Assembly (NCBI GenBank): GCA_030378015.1
Contig: JAUCGG010000004.1
Coordinates: 1-64,000, forward strand
Source: Desulfococcaceae bacterium HSG8
GTDB taxonomy: Bacteria > Desulfobacterota > Desulfobacteria > Desulfobacterales > 4be13
DNA length: 64,000 bases
Direction: 5' to 3'
In this document: piece by piece, positions 17,226 to 26,470 of the stretch
Layout: each line of letters opens with the position of its first letter
Numbering within the stretch: the first letter of the stretch is position 1
Made by a program: the position numbers and the translations under genes
Notes under the pieces: model-generated
What the model was told of the DNA's origin: nothing
What the model saw: the letters and a program-made list of their open reading frames with translations, nothing else
Databases searched by the model: none

Positions 17226-18525
17226 TCATTTATATATGCGGAATTTCCGGGGAATAGCGGAAGGGAAGATTGAGGATTTTGCCAAAATCAATCTGTTTGT
17301 GGGACCCAACAATACAGGAAAAAGTACTATTCTGGAAGCCCTCTATCTCATGACGACGGCTGACGTTCCCTGCTTCCTTGCCTCAAAAGAAGGGGAGTTC
17401 ACACCGGTGAGAATATCGGCTGACACGGATCTGATGGGCATCCAGCCCATGGTCCGTCTTTGGCAGCGCCACTGTTCTCCCATACGCTGGCAGGACGGGC
17501 CTGGCAAATGGGAAGATGGCAGAATCAGATTCATAAACTTGCCCGGGCCTCTTGACCATTACAATCTTCTTGAAGTAGAGAAGGAAGCCAGAACCGAGTT
17601 CGTCGCGGGTCAGGAAGAGCAGCTTGCATCGTTTGCTGTCGAAGTGACGAAACCGTTGGACGGTGATACTCAGGAAGAAACAAAGATTACGGGAGATGAA
17701 GAAAAGAAAGAAGACATGTCCGCGGTAATAAAAGATTACTTCGGCCATAAAGCCGCTGCATGGAAAAATCCGCGTTATGCTTTCCTCTGGTATCCCCTCT
17801 TCACCTATCAGATGAACGGGATGGCAGGATGGTCTGTGGAAGGTGATCTGCCGGCAGCCTGCCGGACACTTTTTTACGATTTTCACAGCGCGTCCCAACA
17901 TCTGACCAGAAACTTTGTTGTGAACCGGGGATTTGAGACCAGGCGATGGCTGAAGCGTATGGGAGATATTATGCAGGCCGTTTTCAACCTGGCTTCCGGC
18001 GATGATGTTCCTTATATCACCTTCACCAGCCTCAACATGCCGGAAACTGACATTATGGGAGGCTATATGGAACAGGGGTACAAACTGCTGCCCATTGATA
18101 TGTGGGGGGACGGAGCCAGGCATGCGTTTAAAATTATAGCACCCCTGCTTTCTCTGACAGATGATGTGAGTGAGGAAAAACCCGGGGTGCTGCTGTGGGA
18201 AGACCCGGAGCTGTTCTTGAACCCTGCTGCTTTGGAACGGCTGGTACGGGAAATCATCAGCCTCATCAGGGACAAGCCGATTCAGATGTTTGTCACAACA
18301 CAGAGTATGGAGGTGGTGGCTGCTTTTACGGATATGCTGCGAAACGGAGACATACCTGAAACTGATTTGAAAGCGTTTCGTCTGAGGATAAACCACGAAG
18401 GCAGACAATTTGTTTCCAAGTTCAAACCTCGGAATCTCATAGCGTGGCTGGAATCCGGCATGGATCCCCGTCTTTGGGAACAAGGAAAAGGCACCATCAA
18501 ATATAGTATAGGAGAAGAGGAATGA
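17218..18525 (+). CDS. AAA/ABC-class ATPase (OLD-like, AAA_15/AAA_21 group)
   Basis: The 435-residue protein opens INHLYMRNFRGIAEG and has a Walker A loop GPNNTGKS at 29-36, a signature-like DMWGDGARHAF, a Walker B region LLWEDPELFLNP (Glu328, Asp329) and TTQSME at 360-365, where related enzymes mostly have TTHS; the usual switch histidine is a glutamine here. These are hallmarks of SMC/ABC-like ATPases used in OLD, Gabija and PARIS-type defence systems. It has no nuclease domain of its own; a TOPRIM protein follows with a four-base overlap (ATGA). The start at 17218 has GGAGGT 4 bases upstream and replaces a longer frame that would start inside the previous gene. Confidence 0.85.
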   Translation: MINHLYMRNFRGIAEGKIEDFAKINLFVGPNNTGKSTILEALYLMTTADVPCFLASKEGEFTPVRISADTDLMGIQPMVRLWQRHCSPIRWQDGPGKWEDGRIRFINLPGPLDHYNLLEVEKEARTEFVAGQEEQLASFAVEVTKPLDGDTQEETKITGDEEKKEDMSAVIKDYFGHKAAAWKNPRYAFLWYPLFTYQMNGMAGWSVEGDLPAACRTLFYDFHSASQHLTRNFVVNRGFETRRWLKRMGDIMQAVFNLASGDDVPYITFTSLNMPETDIMGGYMEQGYKLLPIDMWGDGARHAFKIIAPLLSLTDDVSEEKPGVLLWEDPELFLNPAALERLVREIISLIRDKPIQMFVTTQSMEVVAAFTDMLRNGDIPETDLKAFRLRINHEGRQFVSKFKPRNLIAWLESGMDPRLWEQGKGTIKYSIGEEE

Positions 18526-19301
18526 CTTTCTATATCTTCGGAGAGGGAAAAACTGAAAAAATCCTTGTACACAGATTGACGGATGATAAGGTTGCGAACA
18601 AAATAAATCTGAACTTGCCTTCAAAACCTTTATTTATCGGAACCGGTGGGAAATATGATTCCGTAAACAAAATTTCAGAGAGATTGGAACCGGAACTGAG
18701 TCCTTTTCAGAAGGTGCGCTGCGTCATTCTCGCAGACAGAGACGCGGGGGATACAACAGAGAGTATCCGGGAGAAATACGAAAACGGCTTTTGTAAAATT
18801 TTGGAGGAGAGTGGCTATAAGACTGAGCTGTCTTTTCAGTTTCTCCATGGTTGGAACAATATTCTGACATTAGCGACATTTCCGCCGGATCTTCCGGATC
18901 TGCGGATAGCCCTGCATATTGCCGAGCCCCCCCCTTTGCCGATATCGGAAGACCAGATATCTGACAGCGCAGCCACTGACGGCTATATTCTTGCCGCTGC
19001 TCTCACGAAGCGCGTTCTCACTCGGTTTGCCCAAAAAGCAGGCATGACACAGGAAAAGTTATTGAACAAGATTACGCGGGAGATTCCTGACTTAATGAGA
19101 AGAAATGGAATTGAAAGGCTTGACTCCAAGGATTTTATTTCAGCATACATGACCGCAGCGCGCTTTCTCAAAATCAGTCGCTCCGAAGATGTGTCCACAT
19201 TTGCCGAAATTGTGATTTCCCGTGCCATTAAGCGGGAACCGGATGCTTTTAAGGAAATCTTTGCATCAACTCTGGAGGCATTCAGATGTGTGACTGCATA
19301 A
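18522..19301 (+). CDS. TOPRIM-domain protein, probable nuclease partner of the ATPase
   Basis: The 259-residue protein starts FYIFGEGKTEKILVHRL and later has VILADRDAG. Glu8 and the Asp72-x-Asp74 pair are the metal-binding residues expected in TOPRIM folds (OLD nucleases, DUF4276/DUF3226-like and AriB-like proteins). The C-terminal half is helical. It is translated from an ATGA overlap with the ATPase gene, giving a split version of the ATPase + TOPRIM pair that OLD nucleases carry in one chain. The likely function is ATP-controlled cleavage of nucleic acid in phage defence. Exact family not fixed; low similarity to well-studied members is expected. Confidence 0.75.
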   Translation: MTFYIFGEGKTEKILVHRLTDDKVANKINLNLPSKPLFIGTGGKYDSVNKISERLEPELSPFQKVRCVILADRDAGDTTESIREKYENGFCKILEESGYKTELSFQFLHGWNNILTLATFPPDLPDLRIALHIAEPPPLPISEDQISDSAATDGYILAAALTKRVLTRFAQKAGMTQEKLLNKITREIPDLMRRNGIERLDSKDFISAYMTAARFLKISRSEDVSTFAEIVISRAIKREPDAFKEIFASTLEAFRCVTA

Positions 19302-19357
19302 GGAGAAAAACCGGAGGAAGCCACCAAAACCGCGTAATCTGAATAAGGAGGATTGAC

Positions 19358-22300
19358 ATGAACTTTATGCGAAACAACACATTATTGTATTTCTGTCTTG
19401 TTCTGTTTGCAGCATGGCCGGTATGTCCAGATGCTTTTTCGGCCTTTGTCATAAACGAGCCTGCTGGAATGGAAGATTACAAAAATCATGAAGTGACATT
19501 GGATGACACGACTGTTGAAAGCGCCGACAGTTTCAGCGCATCCGGAAGCGAAACGGTTTATTATGTCTCATCCTCTGAGGGCAGCAGTTCAAACGACGGT
19601 CTGTCTCAGGACTCTCCCTGGGATTTTGACACCTTCAATGATCACGGGGCATCTGACTCTGTCTATCTTTTTAAGAGAGGGGATGAGTTCAGAGGCGTGA
19701 TCGCAAAGAAAATGCAAAAGACGAATATTAAGTTCGGAGCATACGGCACCGGAACCAGGCCTATGTTCCTCGGCAGTCTGAAGATAACAGGCTGGGAAAA
19801 AACTTCGGATGGCAGGATAAATTCGGAAATCAGAGACAAAGTGTATGAGGCGGATCTGTCAGATGCGGTGTTCGGCGGCAAGGAAAACGGCAATGGTATC
19901 AGGCATCTTTTTGTGAATCGCAAGCTTATGACCATCGCAAGATATCCGAATGTCAACTCCCCGGACAAGGCAAACTGGCTGAACATAGACGAGAAAAGAA
20001 GCCAATACAGTTTTTATGACGAGGAACTGGAAAGTTATAAAAACAGCCTGAACTATTGGAAAGGCGCCACTCTGAGAGCCAGGACATACAGTTGGCAATA
20101 CTCTGTCAGGGAGATTGTAGGCTATAACAATGGCGTGATAACCACTGAAAGTGAAACTACCCCCTGGTATCCCATAAAAGGATGGGGATATTTCATGGAT
20201 GACAAGCTTGAGGAACTGGATTATCCGGGAGAGTGGTATTATGACGGTGAGAACAGCAAAATATATCTCTATCCCCCGGAAGATACGGACATCAGCGACA
20301 GCCTGACAGAGGGAATCACTCATGACAACGGCATCAGCATCTATTGGAAGCAGCACAATGTGGCTGTCAGAGACCTCTCCTTCAAACATTATCTCAGTAG
20401 TTGTGTCAATATCAACAACTCGGACAATGTGATCATTGAAGACATCAATATGCAGTATTGCGGCAAAGGTGTCTATATCTATAATTCAAATGACACTGAG
20501 ATAAAAAACAATCATATTGACAACTCTTTTGCAACCGGTATCAGTGTCGGAAAACATGAAAATATTGATATTGCAGGGAATCAAATCACGAACAACGGCA
20601 TGTTTCTCACTTATGGCAGCTTCAACACTGCGCTGACACAGGGAAAGGGAATCAACAGCCTGAACGACGGAGCCTTGAACATATCAGGCAACAGCATTAT
20701 CAACTCATCGTATTCGGCACTGGAGATAGGCACTGACGGCGCGACGATCAGCAACAATTTCATTCAGGGATCGCTGCTGAATATCAATGATGGCGGCGCT
20801 ATCACCCTGAGAGGCAATAATGTTGAAATCACAGATAATATTATTATCGGTGTTTACGGCAACATCAATGACGGCGCAAACGGTTACACAGGAGAGGATA
20901 AAACTTCCAAGCACGGCTCCTACGGCATGGGCATCTTTGATTACAAAAAGATGCAAAACAATGTCATCACAGGTAACACGGTTGCTTATGCAAGAGACAT
21001 TGGCATCATGGTAACTGAGGGGGAGAAGAATTATGAGGTAAGCGGCAATGTCTCTTATGGAAATAAAGTTCAGATCCAGTCCAAAAAAGGCGGAAGCGGG
21101 ATAAAGATAAAGAACAACATAATGTATGTCGCCGACAATATCGTCATGGGCATGGAAAAATACGCATTTCACAAGGGCTTGGAGATAACTAACAGTCCTG
21201 AGAATCTTGATCTTGACAACAATTTTTACTGCTCTCCGTATTCTGAGAGTTATATTTTTTATGATGGCGGATATGATCTGGATTCTTTTCTGCATTTCAA
21301 TGGCACCCATGACAGAAACTCCGGCTCGTGTGATATCAGATTTCCCGGGTTTGAAATAAAGTCGGTTGCAGCGACTCTGGCGGAGGATGATTTTGAAGAT
21401 TGCGAAAACACCCCCCCGGTTCTGAGCGGAGGCACATGCAGTGACGACATAAGCAAAACCGGCTCTGAGAGTTTTATGAGAGAAAGTGCCACGTCTATAA
21501 AGCTTAAAAATGAGATCGCTTTTGAAAAAGATAAAATTTACAATTTGGAGTTCGACTCTTATGCGGCAGGCAGAACCACATATCAGTTCAGAATAGCAAA
21601 AACGGTTGATGGTGAGTTTGTCAGGCTGATACCTGAATCCAATTTTCAATTTAAAAACAAAATACAACACCATCAATATATGTTTCAGGCAAGACGTGAT
21701 CTGACAGTGGCACCGATCTTTTTGCTCAAAGACGGAGATGATCAGCAACTGTGGATAGACAATTTCAAATTTCAGGAAGTGGAGGCACAGCAAAAGGAAA
21801 AGACCAAAATCGTGTTTGACAATGAGGGGCTGAAAGGTATTTCAAGTGATTCCGCCCTGATTGTGAACAAAACTGATGAAAGCAAATCCTTTTCAATACC
21901 CGGCAATTATGAGACATTGGACAAACAAGGCGGTGACATGGTGCTGGAGCCGTTCAAGTCAGAAATAATTGTCAAAACAGGGACAGGAGATGTCCGTTAT
22001 ACCATTTCAGGTTATGTCAGGGACTCGGAGAGTGCCGGAATCAGCGGGGTGACAGTGAGTTTCAGCAACGATGCCGGTTCAGCAAGCACTGACAGCTCAG
22101 GGTTTTACAGCCAGTCTGTCAGCCAGGGATGGAGCGGGACGGTCACACCGAATATGAGCGGCTATGCCTTTGTCCCGGAGAACCTCTCATACAGCAACAT
22201 AAGTTCGGATCAGCCTGATCAGGATTTCACGGAAAAACCGCAGGTTATCCGCCATACAGTTTCAGGCTATGTCAGAGACTTGGAAAGTGCCGGAATCAGC

Positions 22301-23668
22301 GGGGTGACAGTGAGCTTCAGCAACGATGCCGGCTCCACAGTCACGGACAGTTCGGGATATTACAGCTTTGACGTTGATTCCGACTGGACAGGCACTGTCA
22401 CGCCGGATATTGAGAATTATACTTTCGATCCCCTGAACCGTTCCTACGACAGCCTGACCTCGGATCAGTCTGAACAGGATTATGCCGGAACAAAAGACAC
22501 TTATGCCATCTCCGGCAATGTCAGGGATGCAGAGAACAACGGAATCAGCGGGGTGACAGTGAGTTTCAGCAACGATGCCGGCTCCACAGTCACGGACAGT
22601 TCAGGATATTACAGCCTTGACGTGGCTTCTGACTGGACAGGCACTGTCACGCCGGATATTGAGAATTATACTTTCGATCCCCTGAACCGTTCCTACGACA
22701 GCCTGACCTCGGATCAGTCTGAACAGGATTATACATTCAGATTGAAATTCCTTGAAACAACTGAATACGACAGCATTCTTCAGGAACTGCGGAAAAATGA
22801 GCAGGAATCATCGGAGGAACATCAGCAGCGGATGGAAATCTGGAACAATACGGGGCACATATATCGTTTCCCCATGGAAGAGGCCCTGGCCTACGACGCT
22901 GAGAGAGGCTTCATGTTCGCGAAGATACATGCCCCTTTGCAGTCGGATTCGATCACCTATGAGATCAGCATTGAAAATGGCGAAAATGCTGATACGTTCG
23001 TCACAAGTATGTATGCCACAGCCGCGCTCCGGGTTTGGTACGGCAGCACTGAATCCGAACTGTCGCTCGGGATTGATGAGGATTCGATCATCGTCAAGCC
23101 GCCTGACGCGTATTCCACAGCACGAAAGGTGATTTTGCAGAATGAGTTTGACAGTCAGGCGTTTCAGGAGAAAATGAAGCAGCAATGGTATGAAAGCATC
23201 CCGGAATGGGAGGAGCGGATAGAGAATCACGCTGAGACCATAGCAATTGACAACATCATCACCGGGCCGGAAACCCAGGGCTACGGATATAACCCTGACA
23301 CCCGGGAAATGACTGTCGCCCTCGACCTGAGCAACATCGGCATGGGAAAAAAGGAATATGTTCTGGCAGACATGGACGCGAATGACGCGGATTTGTTTGT
23401 GAGTGCCGGATGGGCCACGGTGACAATAAAAACAGACACCGACCTCTCCATAAGAATTGCAGGGGACAAAATCAGTATGGGAAACGGCCGGGACTTTGCC
23501 TCATCAGCCCTGCAAACAAACAGCGGCAGTCTGAGGGTGATCAGCCTGCGTGATGCAATATTGGTTCTGAGAGTGTTGACAGGAAGCTCTGATGATATGA
23601 ACAGTGATGGGAAAATAGTGTTGGAAGAGGCTGTCCTTATCTTGCAGCTCATTGCAGGTGCGGAATGA
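19358..23668 (+). CDS. Giant secreted beta-helix protein with three Ig-like repeats and dockerin-like tail
   Basis: The 1436-residue protein has a signal peptide (about 1-29). Residues about 60-640 form a right-handed beta-helix of the pectate-lyase/NosD type (runs such as NNHIDNSF, ISGNSIINSSYSALEIG, VITGNTVAYARDIG). A jelly-roll-like part follows (about 660-835). Three about 83-residue repeats (about 880-964, 965-1046, 1048-1127) of the carboxypeptidase-regulatory/SdrD-B-like kind (ISG.VRD.E..GISGVTVSFSN) come next, the second and third being almost identical also in DNA. An unassigned region (about 1130-1390) precedes a C-terminal half-dockerin with one calcium loop, DMNSDGKIVLEEA. Good Shine-Dalgarno (aaggagg). 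Likely a surface polysaccharide-binding or lyase protein; catalytic residues cannot be named. Confidence 0.85.
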   Translation: MNFMRNNTLLYFCLVLFAAWPVCPDAFSAFVINEPAGMEDYKNHEVTLDDTTVESADSFSASGSETVYYVSSSEGSSSNDGLSQDSPWDFDTFNDHGASDSVYLFKRGDEFRGVIAKKMQKTNIKFGAYGTGTRPMFLGSLKITGWEKTSDGRINSEIRDKVYEADLSDAVFGGKENGNGIRHLFVNRKLMTIARYPNVNSPDKANWLNIDEKRSQYSFYDEELESYKNSLNYWKGATLRARTYSWQYSVREIVGYNNGVITTESETTPWYPIKGWGYFMDDKLEELDYPGEWYYDGENSKIYLYPPEDTDISDSLTEGITHDNGISIYWKQHNVAVRDLSFKHYLSSCVNINNSDNVIIEDINMQYCGKGVYIYNSNDTEIKNNHIDNSFATGISVGKHENIDIAGNQITNNGMFLTYGSFNTALTQGKGINSLNDGALNISGNSIINSSYSALEIGTDGATISNNFIQGSLLNINDGGAITLRGNNVEITDNIIIGVYGNINDGANGYTGEDKTSKHGSYGMGIFDYKKMQNNVITGNTVAYARDIGIMVTEGEKNYEVSGNVSYGNKVQIQSKKGGSGIKIKNNIMYVADNIVMGMEKYAFHKGLEITNSPENLDLDNNFYCSPYSESYIFYDGGYDLDSFLHFNGTHDRNSGSCDIRFPGFEIKSVAATLAEDDFEDCENTPPVLSGGTCSDDISKTGSESFMRESATSIKLKNEIAFEKDKIYNLEFDSYAAGRTTYQFRIAKTVDGEFVRLIPESNFQFKNKIQHHQYMFQARRDLTVAPIFLLKDGDDQQLWIDNFKFQEVEAQQKEKTKIVFDNEGLKGISSDSALIVNKTDESKSFSIPGNYETLDKQGGDMVLEPFKSEIIVKTGTGDVRYTISGYVRDSESAGISGVTVSFSNDAGSASTDSSGFYSQSVSQGWSGTVTPNMSGYAFVPENLSYSNISSDQPDQDFTEKPQVIRHTVSGYVRDLESAGISGVTVSFSNDAGSTVTDSSGYYSFDVDSDWTGTVTPDIENYTFDPLNRSYDSLTSDQSEQDYAGTKDTYAISGNVRDAENNGISGVTVSFSNDAGSTVTDSSGYYSLDVASDWTGTVTPDIENYTFDPLNRSYDSLTSDQSEQDYTFRLKFLETTEYDSILQELRKNEQESSEEHQQRMEIWNNTGHIYRFPMEEALAYDAERGFMFAKIHAPLQSDSITYEISIENGENADTFVTSMYATAALRVWYGSTESELSLGIDEDSIIVKPPDAYSTARKVILQNEFDSQAFQEKMKQQWYESIPEWEERIENHAETIAIDNIITGPETQGYGYNPDTREMTVALDLSNIGMGKKEYVLADMDANDADLFVSAGWATVTIKTDTDLSIRIAGDKISMGNGRDFASSALQTNSGSLRVISLRDAILVLRVLTGSSDDMNSDGKIVLEEAVLILQLIAGAE
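22250..22735 (+). repeat. Two near-identical 249-bp repeats within the giant secreted gene
   Basis: The segments starting at about 22250 and 22499 encode the second and third Ig-like repeats; over long stretches (for example from ggaatcagcggggtgacagt onwards, and the final 100 bases) the DNA is the same. A more diverged first copy starts at about 21995. This indicates recent tandem duplication and a site for copy-number change. Confidence 0.85.
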
Positions 23669-23876
23669 AAAGTGAGCGGACAGCCTGACTTAAATGCAGA
23701 CACGCAGGTATGGGTAAAGGGGTTAAGCCGTGTTCCTTAACCCTTAACCTTTAACCTTTACCCTTGCAACGAAAGGGGGTGATATTTTCATTTTTGATTA
23801 AAAGCGGTTGGTACTTTTCCGGTGTCTGATGGAACACCAACACCAAACTTTTCAATCTCAAAGAGGAGAATAAAAG

Positions 23877-25469
23877 ATGTATCTGATCAGATCTGTGTTT
23901 GTCGGACTTGCTTTGGGAGTATTCATTGCGGGTACCGCATTCGGACTTACAAAGGAATCTTTTGATGTGAAAAATCCCAAGGTACAGGAGATCAACAAGA
24001 AGTGTATCACCTGTCATCTCAAGGAAAACAAGTCCCTTGTGATGCAGTGGGAGGACTCCCCTCATGCAGCAGCAAAAGAGGGGCAGGTCGGATGTTACAA
24101 CTGTCATGCGGCGGACAAGGGTGACGAGTACGGCTACATGCATGAAGGCGCGTTCATCAGGGCGGTACTGACGCCTAATGACTGCCAGAAATGCCATGAG
24201 CCGGAATATGAGCAGATGCAGAAGTCGCATCACTCCACAGCAGGTGAGATCATGGCTTCCCTGGACAACATGCTCGCCGAGGTCATCGGCGGTATGCCTA
24301 GCAACAAGGCCAACATGCACAGCGGATGCTGGCAGTGCCACGGCTCTGTTGTCAAGCTTGAACGGGACAAGGACGGGAAACCGCTCCGCAGTCAGACCGA
24401 TGCTCCCATGACAGACCACAACACATGGCCCAATTCCGGGATCGGACGGATCAACCCGGATGGCACCAAGGGCACCTGCAATGCCTGTCATTCCAAGCAT
24501 TCTTTCAGGGCCAGCACTGCAAGGCAGCCCGACAACTGCGGCAAATGCCATATGGGACCTGACCATCCCCAGAAGGAAATCTATGAGGAATCCAAACATG
24601 GTATTGCTTATAAGAGCGCCATGAGAAAAGACGGTCAGAACGGTATGGATATTATGAAGGACGGCAAGTGGATACTGGGCAAGGATTATCATTATGCCCC
24701 GACGTGTTCAAGCTGTCATATGGGATCTTTTGTGAAGCTGAACGGTGCGATTGCGCCGAACACGCACAACGTGGGGGACCGAATATCCTGGACCCTGCGT
24801 CCGCCTGTCTCGGCCAAACTGAACCGGGTGACATTTGCAGACGGAACAGTGACCGATGTTCCGGGTGAGATTCCGCCCCGTGCCGGTCAGATGGCACAAT
24901 ACAAGACTTATGTTGTTGCAGAGAATTACAAGCTGAAAAAAGTCGTCACTGACAAGCAGATCAAGGAAGTGCTTCCCTGGAAACAGCGGCGCAAGAATAT
25001 GCAGGAGGTGTGCAAGTCCTGTCACGGGGTAAATCAGATTGAAGGCTTTTATAAGCAGTTTGACGAGCTTGTCACACTCTACAACGAAAAATTCGCCAAG
25101 CCCGGGGCAGCAATTGTGAAGGCCCTGAAAGATGACGGCATCTGGAAGGCCAGCGGATTCCAGAATCACCTAGGATATACCTGGTTTGAAATCTGGCATC
25201 ATGAAGGCCGGAGGGCACGTCACGGCGCTGCGATGAGCGGTCCTGACTATACGCACTGGCATGGCATGTATGAAGTCAGCCGCAACTTTTATCAAGAGTT
25301 CCTGCCCGAAGTCCTGGAACTGGCGGAGGAAGCTGGCAAGGGTGAGAAGTACAAGAAGATGATTGAGGAACTCATGGCCAAGCCGGAGCATATATGGAAG
25401 CGCACCGGTGGCAGTGCTGAAACCATGAAACTCATTGAAGAAGAACGGAAAATGCGCTATAATCAGTAA
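23877..25469 (+). CDS. Octahaem cytochrome c of the hydroxylamine oxidoreductase-like family
   Basis: The 530-residue periplasmic protein (signal peptide about 1-23) has eight CxxCH sites at Cys43, 73, 103, 151, 201, 221, 277 and 379. The count, spacing and C-terminal block EGRRARHGAAMSGPDYTHWHG match HAO-like octahaem cytochromes. In ammonia oxidisers the enzyme oxidises hydroxylamine through a haem cross-linked to a Tyr; related forms in reducers work in the other direction on nitrite or hydroxylamine. Tyr458 lies in the C-terminal region where such a residue is found, but alignment is needed to call it. Shine-Dalgarno agaggag precedes the start. No NrfH-type gene is adjacent; the NrfD module 8 kb away could supply electrons. 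Confidence 0.85.
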   Translation: MYLIRSVFVGLALGVFIAGTAFGLTKESFDVKNPKVQEINKKCITCHLKENKSLVMQWEDSPHAAAKEGQVGCYNCHAADKGDEYGYMHEGAFIRAVLTPNDCQKCHEPEYEQMQKSHHSTAGEIMASLDNMLAEVIGGMPSNKANMHSGCWQCHGSVVKLERDKDGKPLRSQTDAPMTDHNTWPNSGIGRINPDGTKGTCNACHSKHSFRASTARQPDNCGKCHMGPDHPQKEIYEESKHGIAYKSAMRKDGQNGMDIMKDGKWILGKDYHYAPTCSSCHMGSFVKLNGAIAPNTHNVGDRISWTLRPPVSAKLNRVTFADGTVTDVPGEIPPRAGQMAQYKTYVVAENYKLKKVVTDKQIKEVLPWKQRRKNMQEVCKSCHGVNQIEGFYKQFDELVTLYNEKFAKPGAAIVKALKDDGIWKASGFQNHLGYTWFEIWHHEGRRARHGAAMSGPDYTHWHGMYEVSRNFYQEFLPEVLELAEEAGKGEKYKKMIEELMAKPEHIWKRTGGSAETMKLIEEERKMRYNQ

Positions 25470-25477
25470 CAGAGGTG

Positions 25478-25517
25478 AAAAATGGGAAGTGAGGAATGGC
25501 TCGCTTCTCATTTTTTA
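25478..25517 (+). terminator. Rho-independent terminator of the octahaem cytochrome gene
   Basis: Arms aaaaatgggaagtgag and ctcgcttctcattttt pair around a short loop and end in a T run, 10 bases after the stop codon. Confidence 0.75.
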
Positions 25518-25647
25518 TGCGAACACTCTTAAAAATGCAATAATATGTCAGATAGTTATTATCCTGAATTTCATATTTATGCCGAGATATGAGACGGATG
25601 CGCGCCAAAAAAGAATTTAGGCGATTCTCAGTAGATCGAAAACTTTT

Positions 25648-25785
25648 AGGGATTTCCCAATAAATAATCTGCCCACGCTGCCCGTCTGACCTTAATTTTA
25701 ATCTTGCTCTTGCTCTTTATCAGGCAGGAGCGAGAGCACAAGAGCAAGAGCAAGATACCGGGTATATTAATTTTTGGGAAATACC
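25648..25785. repeat. AGGGATTTCCCA repeat with TCTTGCTC inverted core, copy 2
   Basis: Nearly the same sequence as 12880-13033, with one agcaagag-type unit fewer on each arm. It lies between the cytochrome gene and the type I restriction operon. Confidence 0.85.
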
Positions 25786-25975
25786 TTACAGACAGTGGAT
25801 TCCGGGTTAAAATCGGAAAACATCCGTTTTTTATTTTCCCCGTAATGACAGCATCTTATCCGTCATTCCGGGGAAATCCCATGACCTGGCGGTCACAACG
25901 AATGATGAAACCCGCACAACTCCCCCTTTCGTAAAGGGCCGGGGGATTTTTTATCGGGACTTTCATATAAAAATT

Positions 25976-26224
25976 CTGATTATAACTGATTCCGGGGATG
26001 GTATTTTTTGTCCCGGAGGGACATCTGAGAACAGCCCGGCAGTTCATTGCCGGGTAAGAGACATGAACATCTCCCGGAGTCCCGCAGGGACGACTGAATC
26101 AGTCGTCCCTGAGGGACTCTCCGACAGGCTGTGCAGCCCGGCAATGAATTGCCGGGCTATTCCCGGATGTCCCTCCGGGACAGGAAAGTGCCTCCCCAAA
26201 ATCCGTTATAATCGTTATAATCAG
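25976..26224. mobile_element. 249-bp MITE-like element related to the one at 16484
   Basis: The left end ctgattataactgattccg and right end ccgttataatcag (with an extra cgttataat unit) resemble the terminal repeats of the 180-bp element. The interior differs: it has facing cccggcagttcattgccggg-type hairpins and tcccggagggacat / atgtccctccggga arms. It has no coding capacity. Confidence 0.7.
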
Positions 26225-26470
26225 TAAAAATTAAAAAACGGATGTTTTTTAATTTTAACCCGGAATCCGCTGTATTAACTACGGATAACGGAAAAGCCTC
26301 CTGATTTCCCCGGAATGACAACCCCCGGGGAAACCACAAAATCCGTTAGAACCAGAAATAGTGAAATAGAAAGTTCTCCATGTTTGGCGGTGTAATACGG
26401 CGATACGTGAAAAATTTTGACCATTATGTGTAAGTGTAAGAAGCATGGCAAAAAAGATATCGAAAATAAA

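Noticed and set aside
26417-26470. Upstream extension of HsdM with MCKCKKHGKK
   Set aside because: HsdM proteins normally open close to AIKKSELYSSLW; no ribosome site supports the longer start.
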